The notes under the pieces were generated by a model. That model saw only the letters and a list, made by a program, of their open reading frames with translations. It had not been told where the DNA came from and made no database searches. Below are positions 1-6,170 of a stretch of DNA of 20,050 bases, in pieces. The translations under genes were made by a program, and so were the position numbers. Origin of the DNA: an uncultured Lachnospiraceae bacterium (lineage in GTDB: Bacteria; Bacillota_A; Clostridia; Lachnospirales; Lachnospiraceae); contig CADCIU010000050.1 in assembly GCA_902801585.1 (NCBI GenBank), positions 1 through 20,050 of the forward strand, written 5' to 3'. Each line of letters begins with the position of its first letter. Position 1 is the first letter of the stretch.

Positions 1-54
1 CCCCTGTTTGAACTTTATTTGAGAAAATGGGGGGATTTGAAAAAGTGGCATTAA
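1..54 (+). CDS. possible C-terminal fragment of a plus-strand gene (partial)
   Basis: Frame 1 is open from the window edge and reads 17 residues ending in KWGDLKKWH before a TAA at 52-54. A hairpin begins three bases after the stop, which is what one expects at the end of a real gene. The fragment is too short to identify and the product is unknown. An open frame this short can occur by chance, so confidence is low and rests mainly on the stop-then-hairpin arrangement. Confidence 0.35.
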   Translation, partial: PLFELYLRKWGDLKKWH

Positions 55-80
55 AAAAAGCCGCTGATTATGCGGCTTTA
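53..80. terminator. intrinsic-terminator-like hairpin
   Basis: The arms AAAGCCGC (57-64) and GCGGCTTT (72-79) are perfect with a 7-nt loop. The A-run at 53-59 gives a T-run on the minus strand, so read on that strand it is a textbook intrinsic terminator. On the plus strand only three T's follow the stem. It may act in both directions, serving the gene that seems to end at 54 and shielding it from leftward transcription. Confidence 0.6.
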
Positions 81-155
81 GAATTCCGAAAGACTATGCG
101 GCGCTCGGGGGGGGCCTATTGCGGAGAAAGTGAATAAACCTACCTCTACCATGAA

Positions 156-243
156 CCGACCTCTGGGGTAGTTTGTGGAGTTGGTCCCGACCTCTGGGGT
201 AGTTTGTCCACGGTCCACGGTCCCGACCTCTGGGGTAGTTTGT
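156..243 (+). repeat. three direct copies of repeat family B
   Basis: Copies of the core GACCTCTGGGGTAGTTTGT, each preceded by CC, lie at 156-176, 187-207 and 223-243, spaced 31 and 36 bases apart. The short intervening sequences are GT-rich and themselves partly repeated (GGTCCAC twice). Irregular spacing and 10-16-nt gaps are unlike a CRISPR array. An 8-G run lies just upstream at 107-114. No gene or clear promoter is seen between 55 and 304. Confidence 0.9.
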
Positions 244-265
244 GGAGTGAATTTTTAAAGGAAGA

Positions 266-292
266 GGAGACAGAGAACCGTCCCCTGTCTCC
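266..292 (-). repeat. family A 27-bp palindrome, upstream of first paralogue
   Basis: Read on the minus strand this is GGAGACAGGGGA, loop CGG, TTCTCTGTCTCC. That gives a 12-bp stem with two G-T wobbles and a 3-nt loop. Read on the plus strand the same positions become A-C mismatches, so only one strand folds well. It ends 12 bases before the ATG at 305, immediately before the ribosome binding site. Confidence 0.9.
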
Positions 293-304
293 CAGGAGAA
301 GCTT

Positions 305-2047
305 ATGAAAGGCATTTTTCATCCGGATAATTGGAATGATTGGGATACTCCATTTCCCAATGTGCAGGAGATCAGGAAATTGGATCCCGCAGAAGACAAA
401 AACTATCTTGAGTATTTGATTCAGCATGCGTATGGCTCTCGTCAGAAAACGCTGTTGAAGAAGCTCGGGCTTAGTGAACTTCCAGAGAGAAGGGTGAATC
501 CCGAAATTCCGGAAGATGATCAGTATGAGGAGTATTTTGTCCTGAGAGAGCAGGTGGCCAGGGAGCCCGATGCGGAAATCCTCAAAGAAGCAGCCTATGA
601 AGCGCCGACGCAAATGGCGCGCTTTGCGTTCTGCTATTTGACAAAATACTCCTACCCCTCGCCCTGGGAATATGCTTTCAGTTACCGCACTTACAAATGC
701 GGCTGGAAAGAAGGGATGACGACGGAGGATGTCATAGACTTCTGCCGGGAGATGATCGCCGTAGAGGGGCCGTTTGCCGAGGAGGCCAAGGAGTGCCTTG
801 CAGATCCCCCAAAGGACCACAACGATTCCGACGGAAATCGAATGGCATCTCATGAGCGGGCGGTGAGTGAGCCGCCTTATGTCCGCAAACAAAGGCTGGC
901 TCCCTTTCGGAAGTCGGAGGAATACGATCAGAGCCGGGAAGAGGTTCTGCAGCTGGAAGAGCAAGGCCATGAGGCGCTTGTGGCCGGCGACAAGGAAAAA
1001 GCGGCTTTGCTGTTTTTGGAGATGAGCCGTAAGTCAGAGCAGCTGGGAAAGTATACGCAGAGATGGGAAGCGTTCGATGACTACGCGCGGAGCTGCATCG
1101 CTGCGGCGGAACTGACCGGTTTTGCTTCTGAAGCGGAAAAGGCAGCGGTGATCCTCAGGAAACTGATCAAGCAGTGCCCGGGCGGCCCGGAAGAAAAGGT
1201 TTACAGGGAGCACCTGAAGAAGGCGGAAGAGACTTATTGGAAGACGGTGAAAGAAACTGCGGAGGAATCCGGTTTTGAGAAAAAAGAGAGACCGATCGTG
1301 TTCTATCACTCTTTTGACCCGAAGGATGCGGAGGTGATCTGCGGACTTATTGAGGAACGGTTCCGTGCAAGAGGCGGGAAACGAAAAATAGAGTTCAGGT
1401 GGCAGGAGGATACGAGATTAGAGGACATCGAGTTAAATCTCATACTGCCGGATGGAGCCGGAGACGGCGAAATCATATTAAGGTCGAAAAAGATGTTCGA
1501 AGACAGGCGGCCTGAGATGGGTGATATCTGCTGCTGCGGCCTGCCGACAATGCTCGAGCTGTATTATAATACGGGCAATATCCGGGCGGTCTCTCCGTTT
1601 ATTGATACGGATCATGTGGTCCCGGAGCTCCTGAAACAAGGGACGATCAAAGGAGAGGTGTGCGGGGTGCCGGTTTTGGTGTTTAAGGGGAACGCCGGTG
1701 GCTCCGCGGGAGACTCAGTAGGAGGTGGAACTGCTGAGGCGGCGGGTGATCCGCCGGGGTGGACGTCGGATATAATGCATAACTGGGCAGGCACTCCGCT
1801 TGGGCAGGAGGTGAGTGCTGTACATAGCTGGGCGGTTTTGGAGGCGGCAGGATTTATGACATATTTTGCTTTTTTGAACAATAATAATTATGGGCTGAAA
1901 TGGCTCGACTGCCTCGATCTGCTGAAGTTAATGGCGGATAGCGATTTTATTAATGATGTCTGTATGGCTTGTAATGCGGGGGGCGAAACACCGCACGTCT
2001 TTCCGACGGGCGGAGACAGGGGACGGTTCTCTGTCTCCTTATTCTGA
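305..2047 (+). CDS. cytoplasmic multi-domain protein: paralogue-family N-terminus, TPR-like middle, possible solute-binding-like C-terminus
   Basis: I do not recognise a named family. The ATG at 305 follows AGGAGA (294-299) at good spacing. Residues 1-165 are clearly homologous to the start of the next gene: DDQY (71-74), LREQV (80-84), AFC (108-110), SYRTYxCG (126-133), CREMI (147-151). Residues ~210-315 are helical and charged and could form TPR-type helices. Residues ~328-460 begin with IVFYHSF and continue through alternating strands and helices to GxIKGEVCGVPVLVF. That layout recalls extracellular solute-binding proteins, but there is no signal peptide, so this is inference only. A Gly-rich stretch follows (462-482). 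Residues 570-578 are encoded by an inserted family A palindrome and the stop lies just beyond it, so the original C-terminus may have been lost. The protein is 580 aa and forms a tandem paralogue pair with 2112-3371. Confidence 0.85.
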   Translation: MKGIFHPDNWNDWDTPFPNVQEIRKLDPAEDKNYLEYLIQHAYGSRQKTLLKKLGLSELPERRVNPEIPEDDQYEEYFVLREQVAREPDAEILKEAAYEAPTQMARFAFCYLTKYSYPSPWEYAFSYRTYKCGWKEGMTTEDVIDFCREMIAVEGPFAEEAKECLADPPKDHNDSDGNRMASHERAVSEPPYVRKQRLAPFRKSEEYDQSREEVLQLEEQGHEALVAGDKEKAALLFLEMSRKSEQLGKYTQRWEAFDDYARSCIAAAELTGFASEAEKAAVILRKLIKQCPGGPEEKVYREHLKKAEETYWKTVKETAEESGFEKKERPIVFYHSFDPKDAEVICGLIEERFRARGGKRKIEFRWQEDTRLEDIELNLILPDGAGDGEIILRSKKMFEDRRPEMGDICCCGLPTMLELYYNTGNIRAVSPFIDTDHVVPELLKQGTIKGEVCGVPVLVFKGNAGGSAGDSVGGGTAEAAGDPPGWTSDIMHNWAGTPLGQEVSAVHSWAVLEAAGFMTYFAFLNNNNYGLKWLDCLDLLKLMADSDFINDVCMACNAGGETPHVFPTGGDRGRFSVSLF

Positions 2048-2098
2048 CAATTTACTAAGTTTTTAAAAAAAGGAGACAGAGAACCGTCCCCTGTCTCC
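2012..2098. repeat. 87-bp inverted pair of family A palindromes
   Basis: Two 27-bp copies, 2012-2038 (plus sense) and 2072-2098 (minus sense), are separated by a 33-nt AT-rich spacer. The left copy supplies the last codons of the first paralogue, whose TGA stop (2045-2047) lies in the spacer. The right copy ends 13 bases before the next ATG. The whole unit can fold into one long hairpin. A second unit with the same spacer length is present at 3398-3484. Confidence 0.9.
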
Positions 2099-2111
2099 AA
2101 GCAGGTTTGAA

Positions 2112-3371
2112 ATGAGAATATTCCTTGAAGAAAACTGGATAAGATGGGAAGAAAAAGATTTCTTTAGCTTAAGTCTAATTAAACCTTCTCTTGATCAAGA
2201 AAAAGACAAGCTTTTGCTCACATATCTGGCTGTATATGGAAAAAACAGTGTGCCACGGTATGCTATGAGAAAACTGGGGATTAGTGAGATACCGGAGCTT
2301 CCTGTAAATCCTGACGATCAGCATGACGATCAGTACGCGCCGTATCTGGTGCTCCGAGAGCAGGTCATGCGGGAAAGTGATTACTGGACTTTGAAGAAAG
2401 CCGCTTTTCACGCTCCCACGCCTATAAACAAATATGCTTTCTGCCGTCTGACCGGGTGCAGCTGGATTTCTGACGAAGATTATGCATATAGCTACCGCAC
2501 TTATAGCTGCGGGCTGAAGCGCGACGTTTCACGGGAAGATATAGAAGATCTGTGCCGGGAAATGATCAACGAGAAAGGGCCATTTCAGCGCAATGCGGCC
2601 AGATGGTTGGAGAAGTTGGCCGACATTTCAGATGAGGAGCTGTCTGAAATGGCATCGGAGAGGACGGAGCGAAGATTTGACAGCGACCCGGATGAGATAC
2701 TTCGCAAATGGTTTCGCCCATCGGAAGGCTATTCAGAAGAAACGGATCTGAAGCTCAAGATCTGCTCGATCTTTGATGCCTATATCATGTGGGAATATTC
2801 CAAACACTTCCAGTATGGTTCGGGTGTTCTGCAAAGGGAGGCGATGGATGATTCTCTCAGTGGCAGTCTGTGCTCCTGGTTCAAGTATACGAAAGAACCG
2901 GCTGGCGATGTTTTGACGACAATTGAAGAGCTCCTTTCCGCCGGCGGCAGATCCGATCCGGGTTTGACGCGCGAACGGATACGGGAGATCGCATGGAGCG
3001 TGTGTGAGCAAAGCCCTCAGCACAGTTATTTTCTTCACATGGCGCACTGGTACGGCTACGAAACAGAGGAAAACGATGACTTGGCGCTGCAGATGCTTTT
3101 GGACGCAGGCCGGAGGGGCCACTTAGTCTCATACAGCAACATTGTCAAAATATACTCTGAAGGGGAGTATGTACACAAAAATATCCGCCTTGCACTTACA
3201 TGGCAGGAGAAAAAAGTGGAACGATTCAGGGCGTTATTTGAGCAGGAAGGCACAGATAAGGCAAGGAGAGAGTATAAAGAAGTGCTCAGACAGCAGGGAG
3301 ACCTGTTGATGAAAGAGGGTTATGCCAAAAGAGCAAAACGGATCTACCACATGGCTGATCAGCTGGAGTGA
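2112..3371 (+). CDS. cytoplasmic protein: paralogue-family N-terminus plus Sel1-like repeats
   Basis: The protein is 419 aa with no signal peptide or membrane segment. Residues 1-165 align with the preceding gene product through DDQY (72-75), LREQV (81-85), AFCRLTG (109-115), SYRTYSCG (127-134) and CREMI (148-152). The rest is unrelated to it. Residues ~306-370 (LHMAHWYGY..NDDLALQMLLDAGRRGHLVSYSNIVKIYSEG..V.KNIRLAL) look like one or two Sel1-type helical repeats, which usually mediate protein-protein contacts. A charged helical tail follows. The start codon is preceded by a weak AGCAGG (2099-2104). Like its neighbour it begins directly after a family A palindrome and ends two bases before another. 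Its role is unknown, and the shared domain with swapped C-termini suggests a family with variable effector or partner modules. Confidence 0.88.
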   Translation: MRIFLEENWIRWEEKDFFSLSLIKPSLDQEKDKLLLTYLAVYGKNSVPRYAMRKLGISEIPELPVNPDDQHDDQYAPYLVLREQVMRESDYWTLKKAAFHAPTPINKYAFCRLTGCSWISDEDYAYSYRTYSCGLKRDVSREDIEDLCREMINEKGPFQRNAARWLEKLADISDEELSEMASERTERRFDSDPDEILRKWFRPSEGYSEETDLKLKICSIFDAYIMWEYSKHFQYGSGVLQREAMDDSLSGSLCSWFKYTKEPAGDVLTTIEELLSAGGRSDPGLTRERIREIAWSVCEQSPQHSYFLHMAHWYGYETEENDDLALQMLLDAGRRGHLVSYSNIVKIYSEGEYVHKNIRLALTWQEKKVERFRALFEQEGTDKARREYKEVLRQQGDLLMKEGYAKRAKRIYHMADQLE

Positions 3372-3372
3372 A

Positions 3373-3506
3373 GGAGACAGGGGACGGTTCTCAGGGAGGA
3401 GACAGGGGACGGTTCTCTGTCTCCTTTATCAGATAATCTAGTGAATTATCAGAATAAGGAGACAGAGAACCGTCCCCTGTCTCCTCGAGAACCGTCCCCT
3501 GTCTCC
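3373..3506. repeat. nested mirror-image cluster of family A palindromes
   Basis: The order is a truncated copy (3373-3392, plus sense), a full copy (3398-3424, plus), a 33-nt spacer, a full copy (3458-3484, minus) and a truncated copy (3487-3506, minus). The two halves mirror each other. The central 87 bp match the layout at 2012-2098, including spacer length, and the two spacers agree at about 21 of 33 aligned positions. This resembles the composite BIMEs built from REP sequences. Confidence 0.9.
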
Positions 3507-3534
3507 CAAAGGGTAGAGCACCTTCTCGGGAAAA

Positions 3535-3611
3535 CCGACCTCTGGGGTAGTTTGTCTGGAAAACCGACCTCTGGGGTAGTGACCTCGAAACCGACCTCTG
3601 GGGTAGTTTGT
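3535..3611 (+). repeat. three direct copies of repeat family B
   Basis: Copies lie at 3535-3555, 3564-3580 (truncated, ending in a second GACCTC) and 3591-3611. Together with the family A cluster and the terminator at 3618-3668 they fill the 313-base gap between convergent genes. No coding region is evident there. Confidence 0.9.
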
Positions 3612-3617
3612 CCGCTT

Positions 3618-3668
3618 GAAATAAAAAGAGTCGAGAAGATGCAGGGAACAATCCACCATCTTCTCGAC
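3618..3668 (-). terminator. intrinsic terminator of the Rpn-family gene
   Basis: Perfect 12-bp arms GTCGAGAAGATG (3630-3641) and CATCTTCTCGAC (3657-3668) close a 15-nt loop. On the minus strand the stem is followed by TCTTTTTAT. It sits 16 bases beyond the stop of the minus-strand gene at 3685. Confidence 0.85.
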
Positions 3669-3684
3669 CTCATTTCGCTTCTTA

Positions 3685-4737
3685 TTACTTTTGCTTGAGT
3701 GATTCTAATTGTTTTTTCAGCTCAAGAATTTCCTCCGAAAGTACATCAGCACGTTTTTCTGCAGCATCAGCACGCGCCTTTTCCAACTCTGTATTAGCAC
3801 GTTCTTCAGCCCGACCTTCAGCTAGGCCTGCTTCCCGACCTTCAGCCCGACCTTCAGCCCGACCTTCAGCCCGACCTTCAGCTAGGCCTGCTTCCCGGCC
3901 TTCAGCCCGGCCTTCAGCTAGGCCTGCTTCCCGGCCTTCAGCCAGGCCTTCAGCTAGGCCTGCTTCCCGACCTTCAGTCAGGCCTACTTTCCGGCCTTCA
4001 GCCAGGCCTTCAGCTAGGCCTGCTTCCCGACCTTCAATCAGGCCTGCTTCCCTACCTTCTCTCAATCCTTCTTCCCGCGCTTCTTTTCGCTCTATTTCAA
4101 GCTGCTCCAGAAATGTCATGTATTCAGTCCTCCATTTGATGTGATCGCGAGCTTTTTTTACCTCATTTTCCAATTCGTTTGTAAAGTCGTCGCTTGGCAT
4201 GCCCGAGGCGATATAATCAAGAAATGCTTGCAATTTCTCTGAAACATCGTGCACTGTGCCCTTTGCGCACAGGAAAATCTTCTCAGTTTCATCTCCCAGT
4301 TCGATCCGGGGATCTTCGCGGCACAGATTCAAAAAACTGTACTTGTGCCTACCAATATCCTCAAAAAGATTGAACCGGCAGATGTAGATCACGTAGCTTC
4401 GATTCAGTTCGCTGTAGTGAGCGCCGCGCTCCAACAGATTAAGATCGATCATCCCTTGAGAATAACGGCTCCTTTTTGCAATTGAATCTGACTCGGCGTT
4501 TTGCATCTCTATGTCATAGATGATGCTGTCGCTTCCCTCAGCATACACGTCAAAACGCACGCCTTTCCCGTTTGCTGTGATTTCAATGGGCTTCTGCGGG
4601 TTTACGCTGGCGAGCTCCCCAACCTTTCGGTCCAGTACAAGTTCCAAAAGATCCCGGCATAATATCGGATTCTGTTCCAAAATCTTGCAGAACATGAAAT
4701 CATCGTTAAATGCCAGTTCCTCATACCTTTTTGCCAT
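3685..4737 (-). CDS. Rpn-family PD-(D/E)XK nuclease/putative transposase-like protein with long repeat tail
   Basis: I chose ATG 4737 (MAKRYEELAFNDDFMF) because AGGAGG lies 8-9 bases upstream and the family starts this way; an upstream in-frame extension to 4941 has no such signal. The product is 350 aa. Residues 1-215 match the Rpn / PD-(D/E)XK nuclease-transposase family: D63 in RFDVY, then E77 and Q79 in YDIEMQN form the expected D...ExQ catalytic set, followed by a conserved SxxKRSRYxQG segment. Rpn proteins are described as DNA endonucleases that promote recA-independent recombination. Residues 224-310 are about 15 tandem EGREAGLAEG/AEGR-type units, and residues 311-350 are a coiled coil. 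Such tails are common in the clostridial family, but this one is long and nearly pure. The gene stands alone, with its own terminator. Confidence 0.88.
   Translation of the reverse strand: MAKRYEELAFNDDFMFCKILEQNPILCRDLLELVLDRKVGELASVNPQKPIEITANGKGVRFDVYAEGSDSIIYDIEMQNAESDSIAKRSRYSQGMIDLNLLERGAHYSELNRSYVIYICRFNLFEDIGRHKYSFLNLCREDPRIELGDETEKIFLCAKGTVHDVSEKLQAFLDYIASGMPSDDFTNELENEVKKARDHIKWRTEYMTFLEQLEIERKEAREEGLREGREAGLIEGREAGLAEGLAEGRKVGLTEGREAGLAEGLAEGREAGLAEGRAEGREAGLAEGRAEGRAEGRAEGREAGLAEGRAEERANTELEKARADAAEKRADVLSEEILELKKQLESLKQK
3808..4068 (-). repeat. in-frame tandem repeats in the Rpn-family gene
   Basis: The DNA is built from units related to CTTCAGCCCGAC and CTTCAGCTAGGCCTGC (plus-strand reading), encoding EGR, AEG and EAGL blocks. 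Multiples of three are kept throughout, so unit gain or loss would change tail length without frameshifting. Confidence 0.9.
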
Positions 4738-4771
4738 ACACGTTCCTCCTAAGCTGTCTGTAATGATGGCA

Positions 4772-4848
4772 GAGCAGGAACCGGGTATGTAATTCATCAG
4801 GCGTCCCTGAATTCCTGCTCCATATAAATGCTGTGAGCAAGGAATTTC
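4772..4848 (-). promoter_or_regulatory. competing inverted repeats in the Rpn gene leader
   Basis: Segment A (4772-4780, GAGCAGGAA) is the exact complement of segment B (4812-4820, TTCCTGCTC). B extended to 4809 also pairs imperfectly with segment C (4835-4848, GAGCAAGGAATTTC). B can therefore pair with either A or C in the transcript. A lies about 35 bases before the start codon. No T-run follows, so any effect would be on translation or RNA stability. Around it, the 339-base gap 4738-5076 holds only this, a small GCGGCG/CGCCGC hairpin (4869-4882) and family B repeats. Confidence 0.4.
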
Positions 4849-4966
4849 TGTGGAGAAAACCACCTGATGCGGCGGACGCCGCAAAGAATTGAAATATGAC
4901 TTGCTTAAATTAAGAGTAGCATATTTGATGGAAGGAGGCAATTTCAGAATAGGAAGACCTCGAAAA

Positions 4967-5058
4967 CCGACCTCTGGGGTAGTTTGTCCCCAGATGTGGA
5001 ATTAAAGCGACCTCTGGGGCGGTTTGTCCACACCTGTGGACAAACCACCCCAGAGGTC
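4967..5058. repeat. family B copies, including a 24-bp inverted pair
   Basis: One plus-sense copy lies at 4967-4987. A second (left arm 5009-5032) faces a minus-sense copy (5035-5058) across a 2-nt gap, with 23 of 24 positions complementary. The single exception (5020 C versus 5047 A) is a T-G wobble when read on the minus strand. The pair lies 18 bases beyond the stop of the 5077-5934 gene and may act as its transcript end, although no T-run follows. Confidence 0.9.
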
Positions 5059-5076
5059 ATGGTTTACCGTTTAATA

Positions 5077-5934
5077 TTACTCACTTTTCTTTATGGAGAT
5101 CACATTGGTCCCGGAATCCAGGCCGACTGTAAGCTCATCTGCATTGCTGGTGCATCCCCCAGGAAGGTTCAGTATTTCGACCTTCAAATCCTGAGCGTTC
5201 TCTGTGTAGTAAGAGGCCATTCCGTCTTCACCGGTTGTGAGTGTTTCATCAACCGTATCTGAGACAAGATGAATCTGTATGTCGGAAGCAGGCTGATTGT
5301 CCGGGCCCTTGACAAAGAAAGTGTAGGAAGCAATCTGCTTACCGGTGTAATCGTCGCCCATTAAAGAGGTGACGATCTTCTCAAATTCGCCCTCTTTCAG
5401 GAATGCACCCGCCCTGCCATATGCGACATTGCCATTGCGGTCAATGATGTAGGTGGTGGGAAAACCGCCGACCGTAAAAGAATCGATCGATTCGTTTTTC
5501 ATTCCGACCAAAAAAGTAAGGCCATGTTCTTCTTTGTATTTGATCATGTCGTCCATGCTGTCCAGCACAAGATCTCCGGACACGGCGACGATCTCCATCT
5601 TATCCTTGTATTTCTCGTAAACAGCCTCCATTTCCGGGAATTCCTTTTCGCAGGGACCACACCAGGAAGCAAAAATATTGAGGACAACTACTTCATTTTC
5701 CTGAAGCAGCTCAGAGAGTTTTGCTTCCGAACCATCTGTAAGCTCAAGCGTGAAATCCGGCGCCTTCTGCACGATTGATGAAGAAAGATCAGGAGCATTC
5801 TTATTCATATTATCAATCTTGCTTTGGATGAAAGCCCTGAGAGCAAAATAGCCTGAAACTCCCAGCACAGCGAGTACGAGCAAGATAATCAATACAACTT
5901 TTCCGGCACCGCCTTTTTTCTTGTTCTGTTCCAT
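5077..5934 (-). CDS. membrane-anchored TlpA/ResA-like thioredoxin-fold protein with C-terminal beta-sandwich domain
   Basis: ATG 5934 (MEQNKKKGG) is preferred over an in-frame ATG at 5976 because GGAAAGG precedes it. The product is 285 aa. Residues 12-32 form one transmembrane helix after a Lys-rich start, so the rest is extracytoplasmic. Residues ~57-195 are a TlpA/ResA-type thioredoxin domain with the redox motif WCGPC (91-95) and the cis-proline segment GGFPTTY (P159). Such proteins reduce or exchange disulfides in exported proteins or cytochrome c. Residues ~203-285 (YTFFVKGPDNQPASDIQIHL..TVDETLTTGEDGMASYYTE) look like a carboxypeptidase-regulatory or Cna-B-like beta-sandwich, an unusual C-terminal addition. 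The gene lies downstream of another thioredoxin-fold gene on the same strand but is separated from it by a terminator, so the two are probably not one operon. Confidence 0.9.
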   Translation of the reverse strand: MEQNKKKGGAGKVVLIILLVLAVLGVSGYFALRAFIQSKIDNMNKNAPDLSSSIVQKAPDFTLELTDGSEAKLSELLQENEVVVLNIFASWCGPCEKEFPEMEAVYEKYKDKMEIVAVSGDLVLDSMDDMIKYKEEHGLTFLVGMKNESIDSFTVGGFPTTYIIDRNGNVAYGRAGAFLKEGEFEKIVTSLMGDDYTGKQIASYTFFVKGPDNQPASDIQIHLVSDTVDETLTTGEDGMASYYTENAQDLKVEILNLPGGCTSNADELTVGLDSGTNVISIKKSE

Positions 5935-6037
5935 AATAGAAAAACCTTTCCACTTGAGATTGTATTTACTGGTCAACTGATTTTTTTCTGATCAACTAGT
6001 ATTAATTACGATGAGACCGGGAAAAATCCACTGCGAG

Positions 6038-6114
6038 GACAAACTACCCCAGAGGTCGTTTGTTTCCCTCGACGAGGACAAACCACCCCAGAGGTCGTTT
6101 GTCCTCAGAGGTCG
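6038..6114 (-). repeat. direct copies of family B with a self-contained hairpin
   Basis: Minus-sense copies lie at 6038-6058 and 6077-6097, 39 bases apart, plus a fragment at 6106-6114. The second copy is enclosed by perfect 10-bp arms GAGGACAAAC (6074-6083) and GTTTGTCCTC (6097-6106) around a 13-nt loop that contains ACC and GGT able to pair. This may show the complete form of the element, of which most other copies are one side. Confidence 0.9.
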
Positions 6115-6122
6115 TTTGTCCT

Positions 6123-6169
6123 AAAAAAACAGCCGGGGTCAGGTTTTGCCCTGCCCCCGGCTGTCAATT
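6123..6169 (-). terminator. strong intrinsic terminator of the 6171-7742 lipoprotein gene
   Basis: Arms ACAGCCGGGG (6129-6138) and CCCCGGCTGT (6155-6164) are perfect. They are extended inward by CAGG/CCTG after one mismatch and end in seven T's on the minus strand. It starts right after the minus-strand stop at 6171. A TCAATTTTT on the plus side makes it potentially bidirectional. Confidence 0.93.
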
Positions 6170-6170
6170 T

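Noticed and set aside
156..243. CRISPR array
   Set aside because: Repeats are similar in length to CRISPR repeats, but gaps are only 10-16 bases, irregular and partly repeated, and no cas gene is present.
146..970. 274-residue open frame on the minus strand
   Set aside because: It is antisense to the first paralogue, and its start reaches into family B repeats. The plus-strand gene has a proper ribosome binding site and a paralogue.
266..3506. Insertion sequence carrying its own transposase
   Set aside because: The genes between the palindromes have no transposase motifs; only the repeats resemble transposon-derived elements.
3695..4144. ARPSARPASRPS-type repetitive protein on the plus strand
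   Set aside because: It is the reverse reading of the EGREAG repeats of the Rpn-family gene.
4738..4941. N-terminal extension of the Rpn-family protein to 4941
   Set aside because: AGGAGG stands just before the ATG at 4737, and the family begins at that point.
5935..5976. N-terminal extension of the TlpA-like protein to 5976
   Set aside because: The internal ATG at 5934 has a good ribosome binding site and gives a normal membrane-anchor start.
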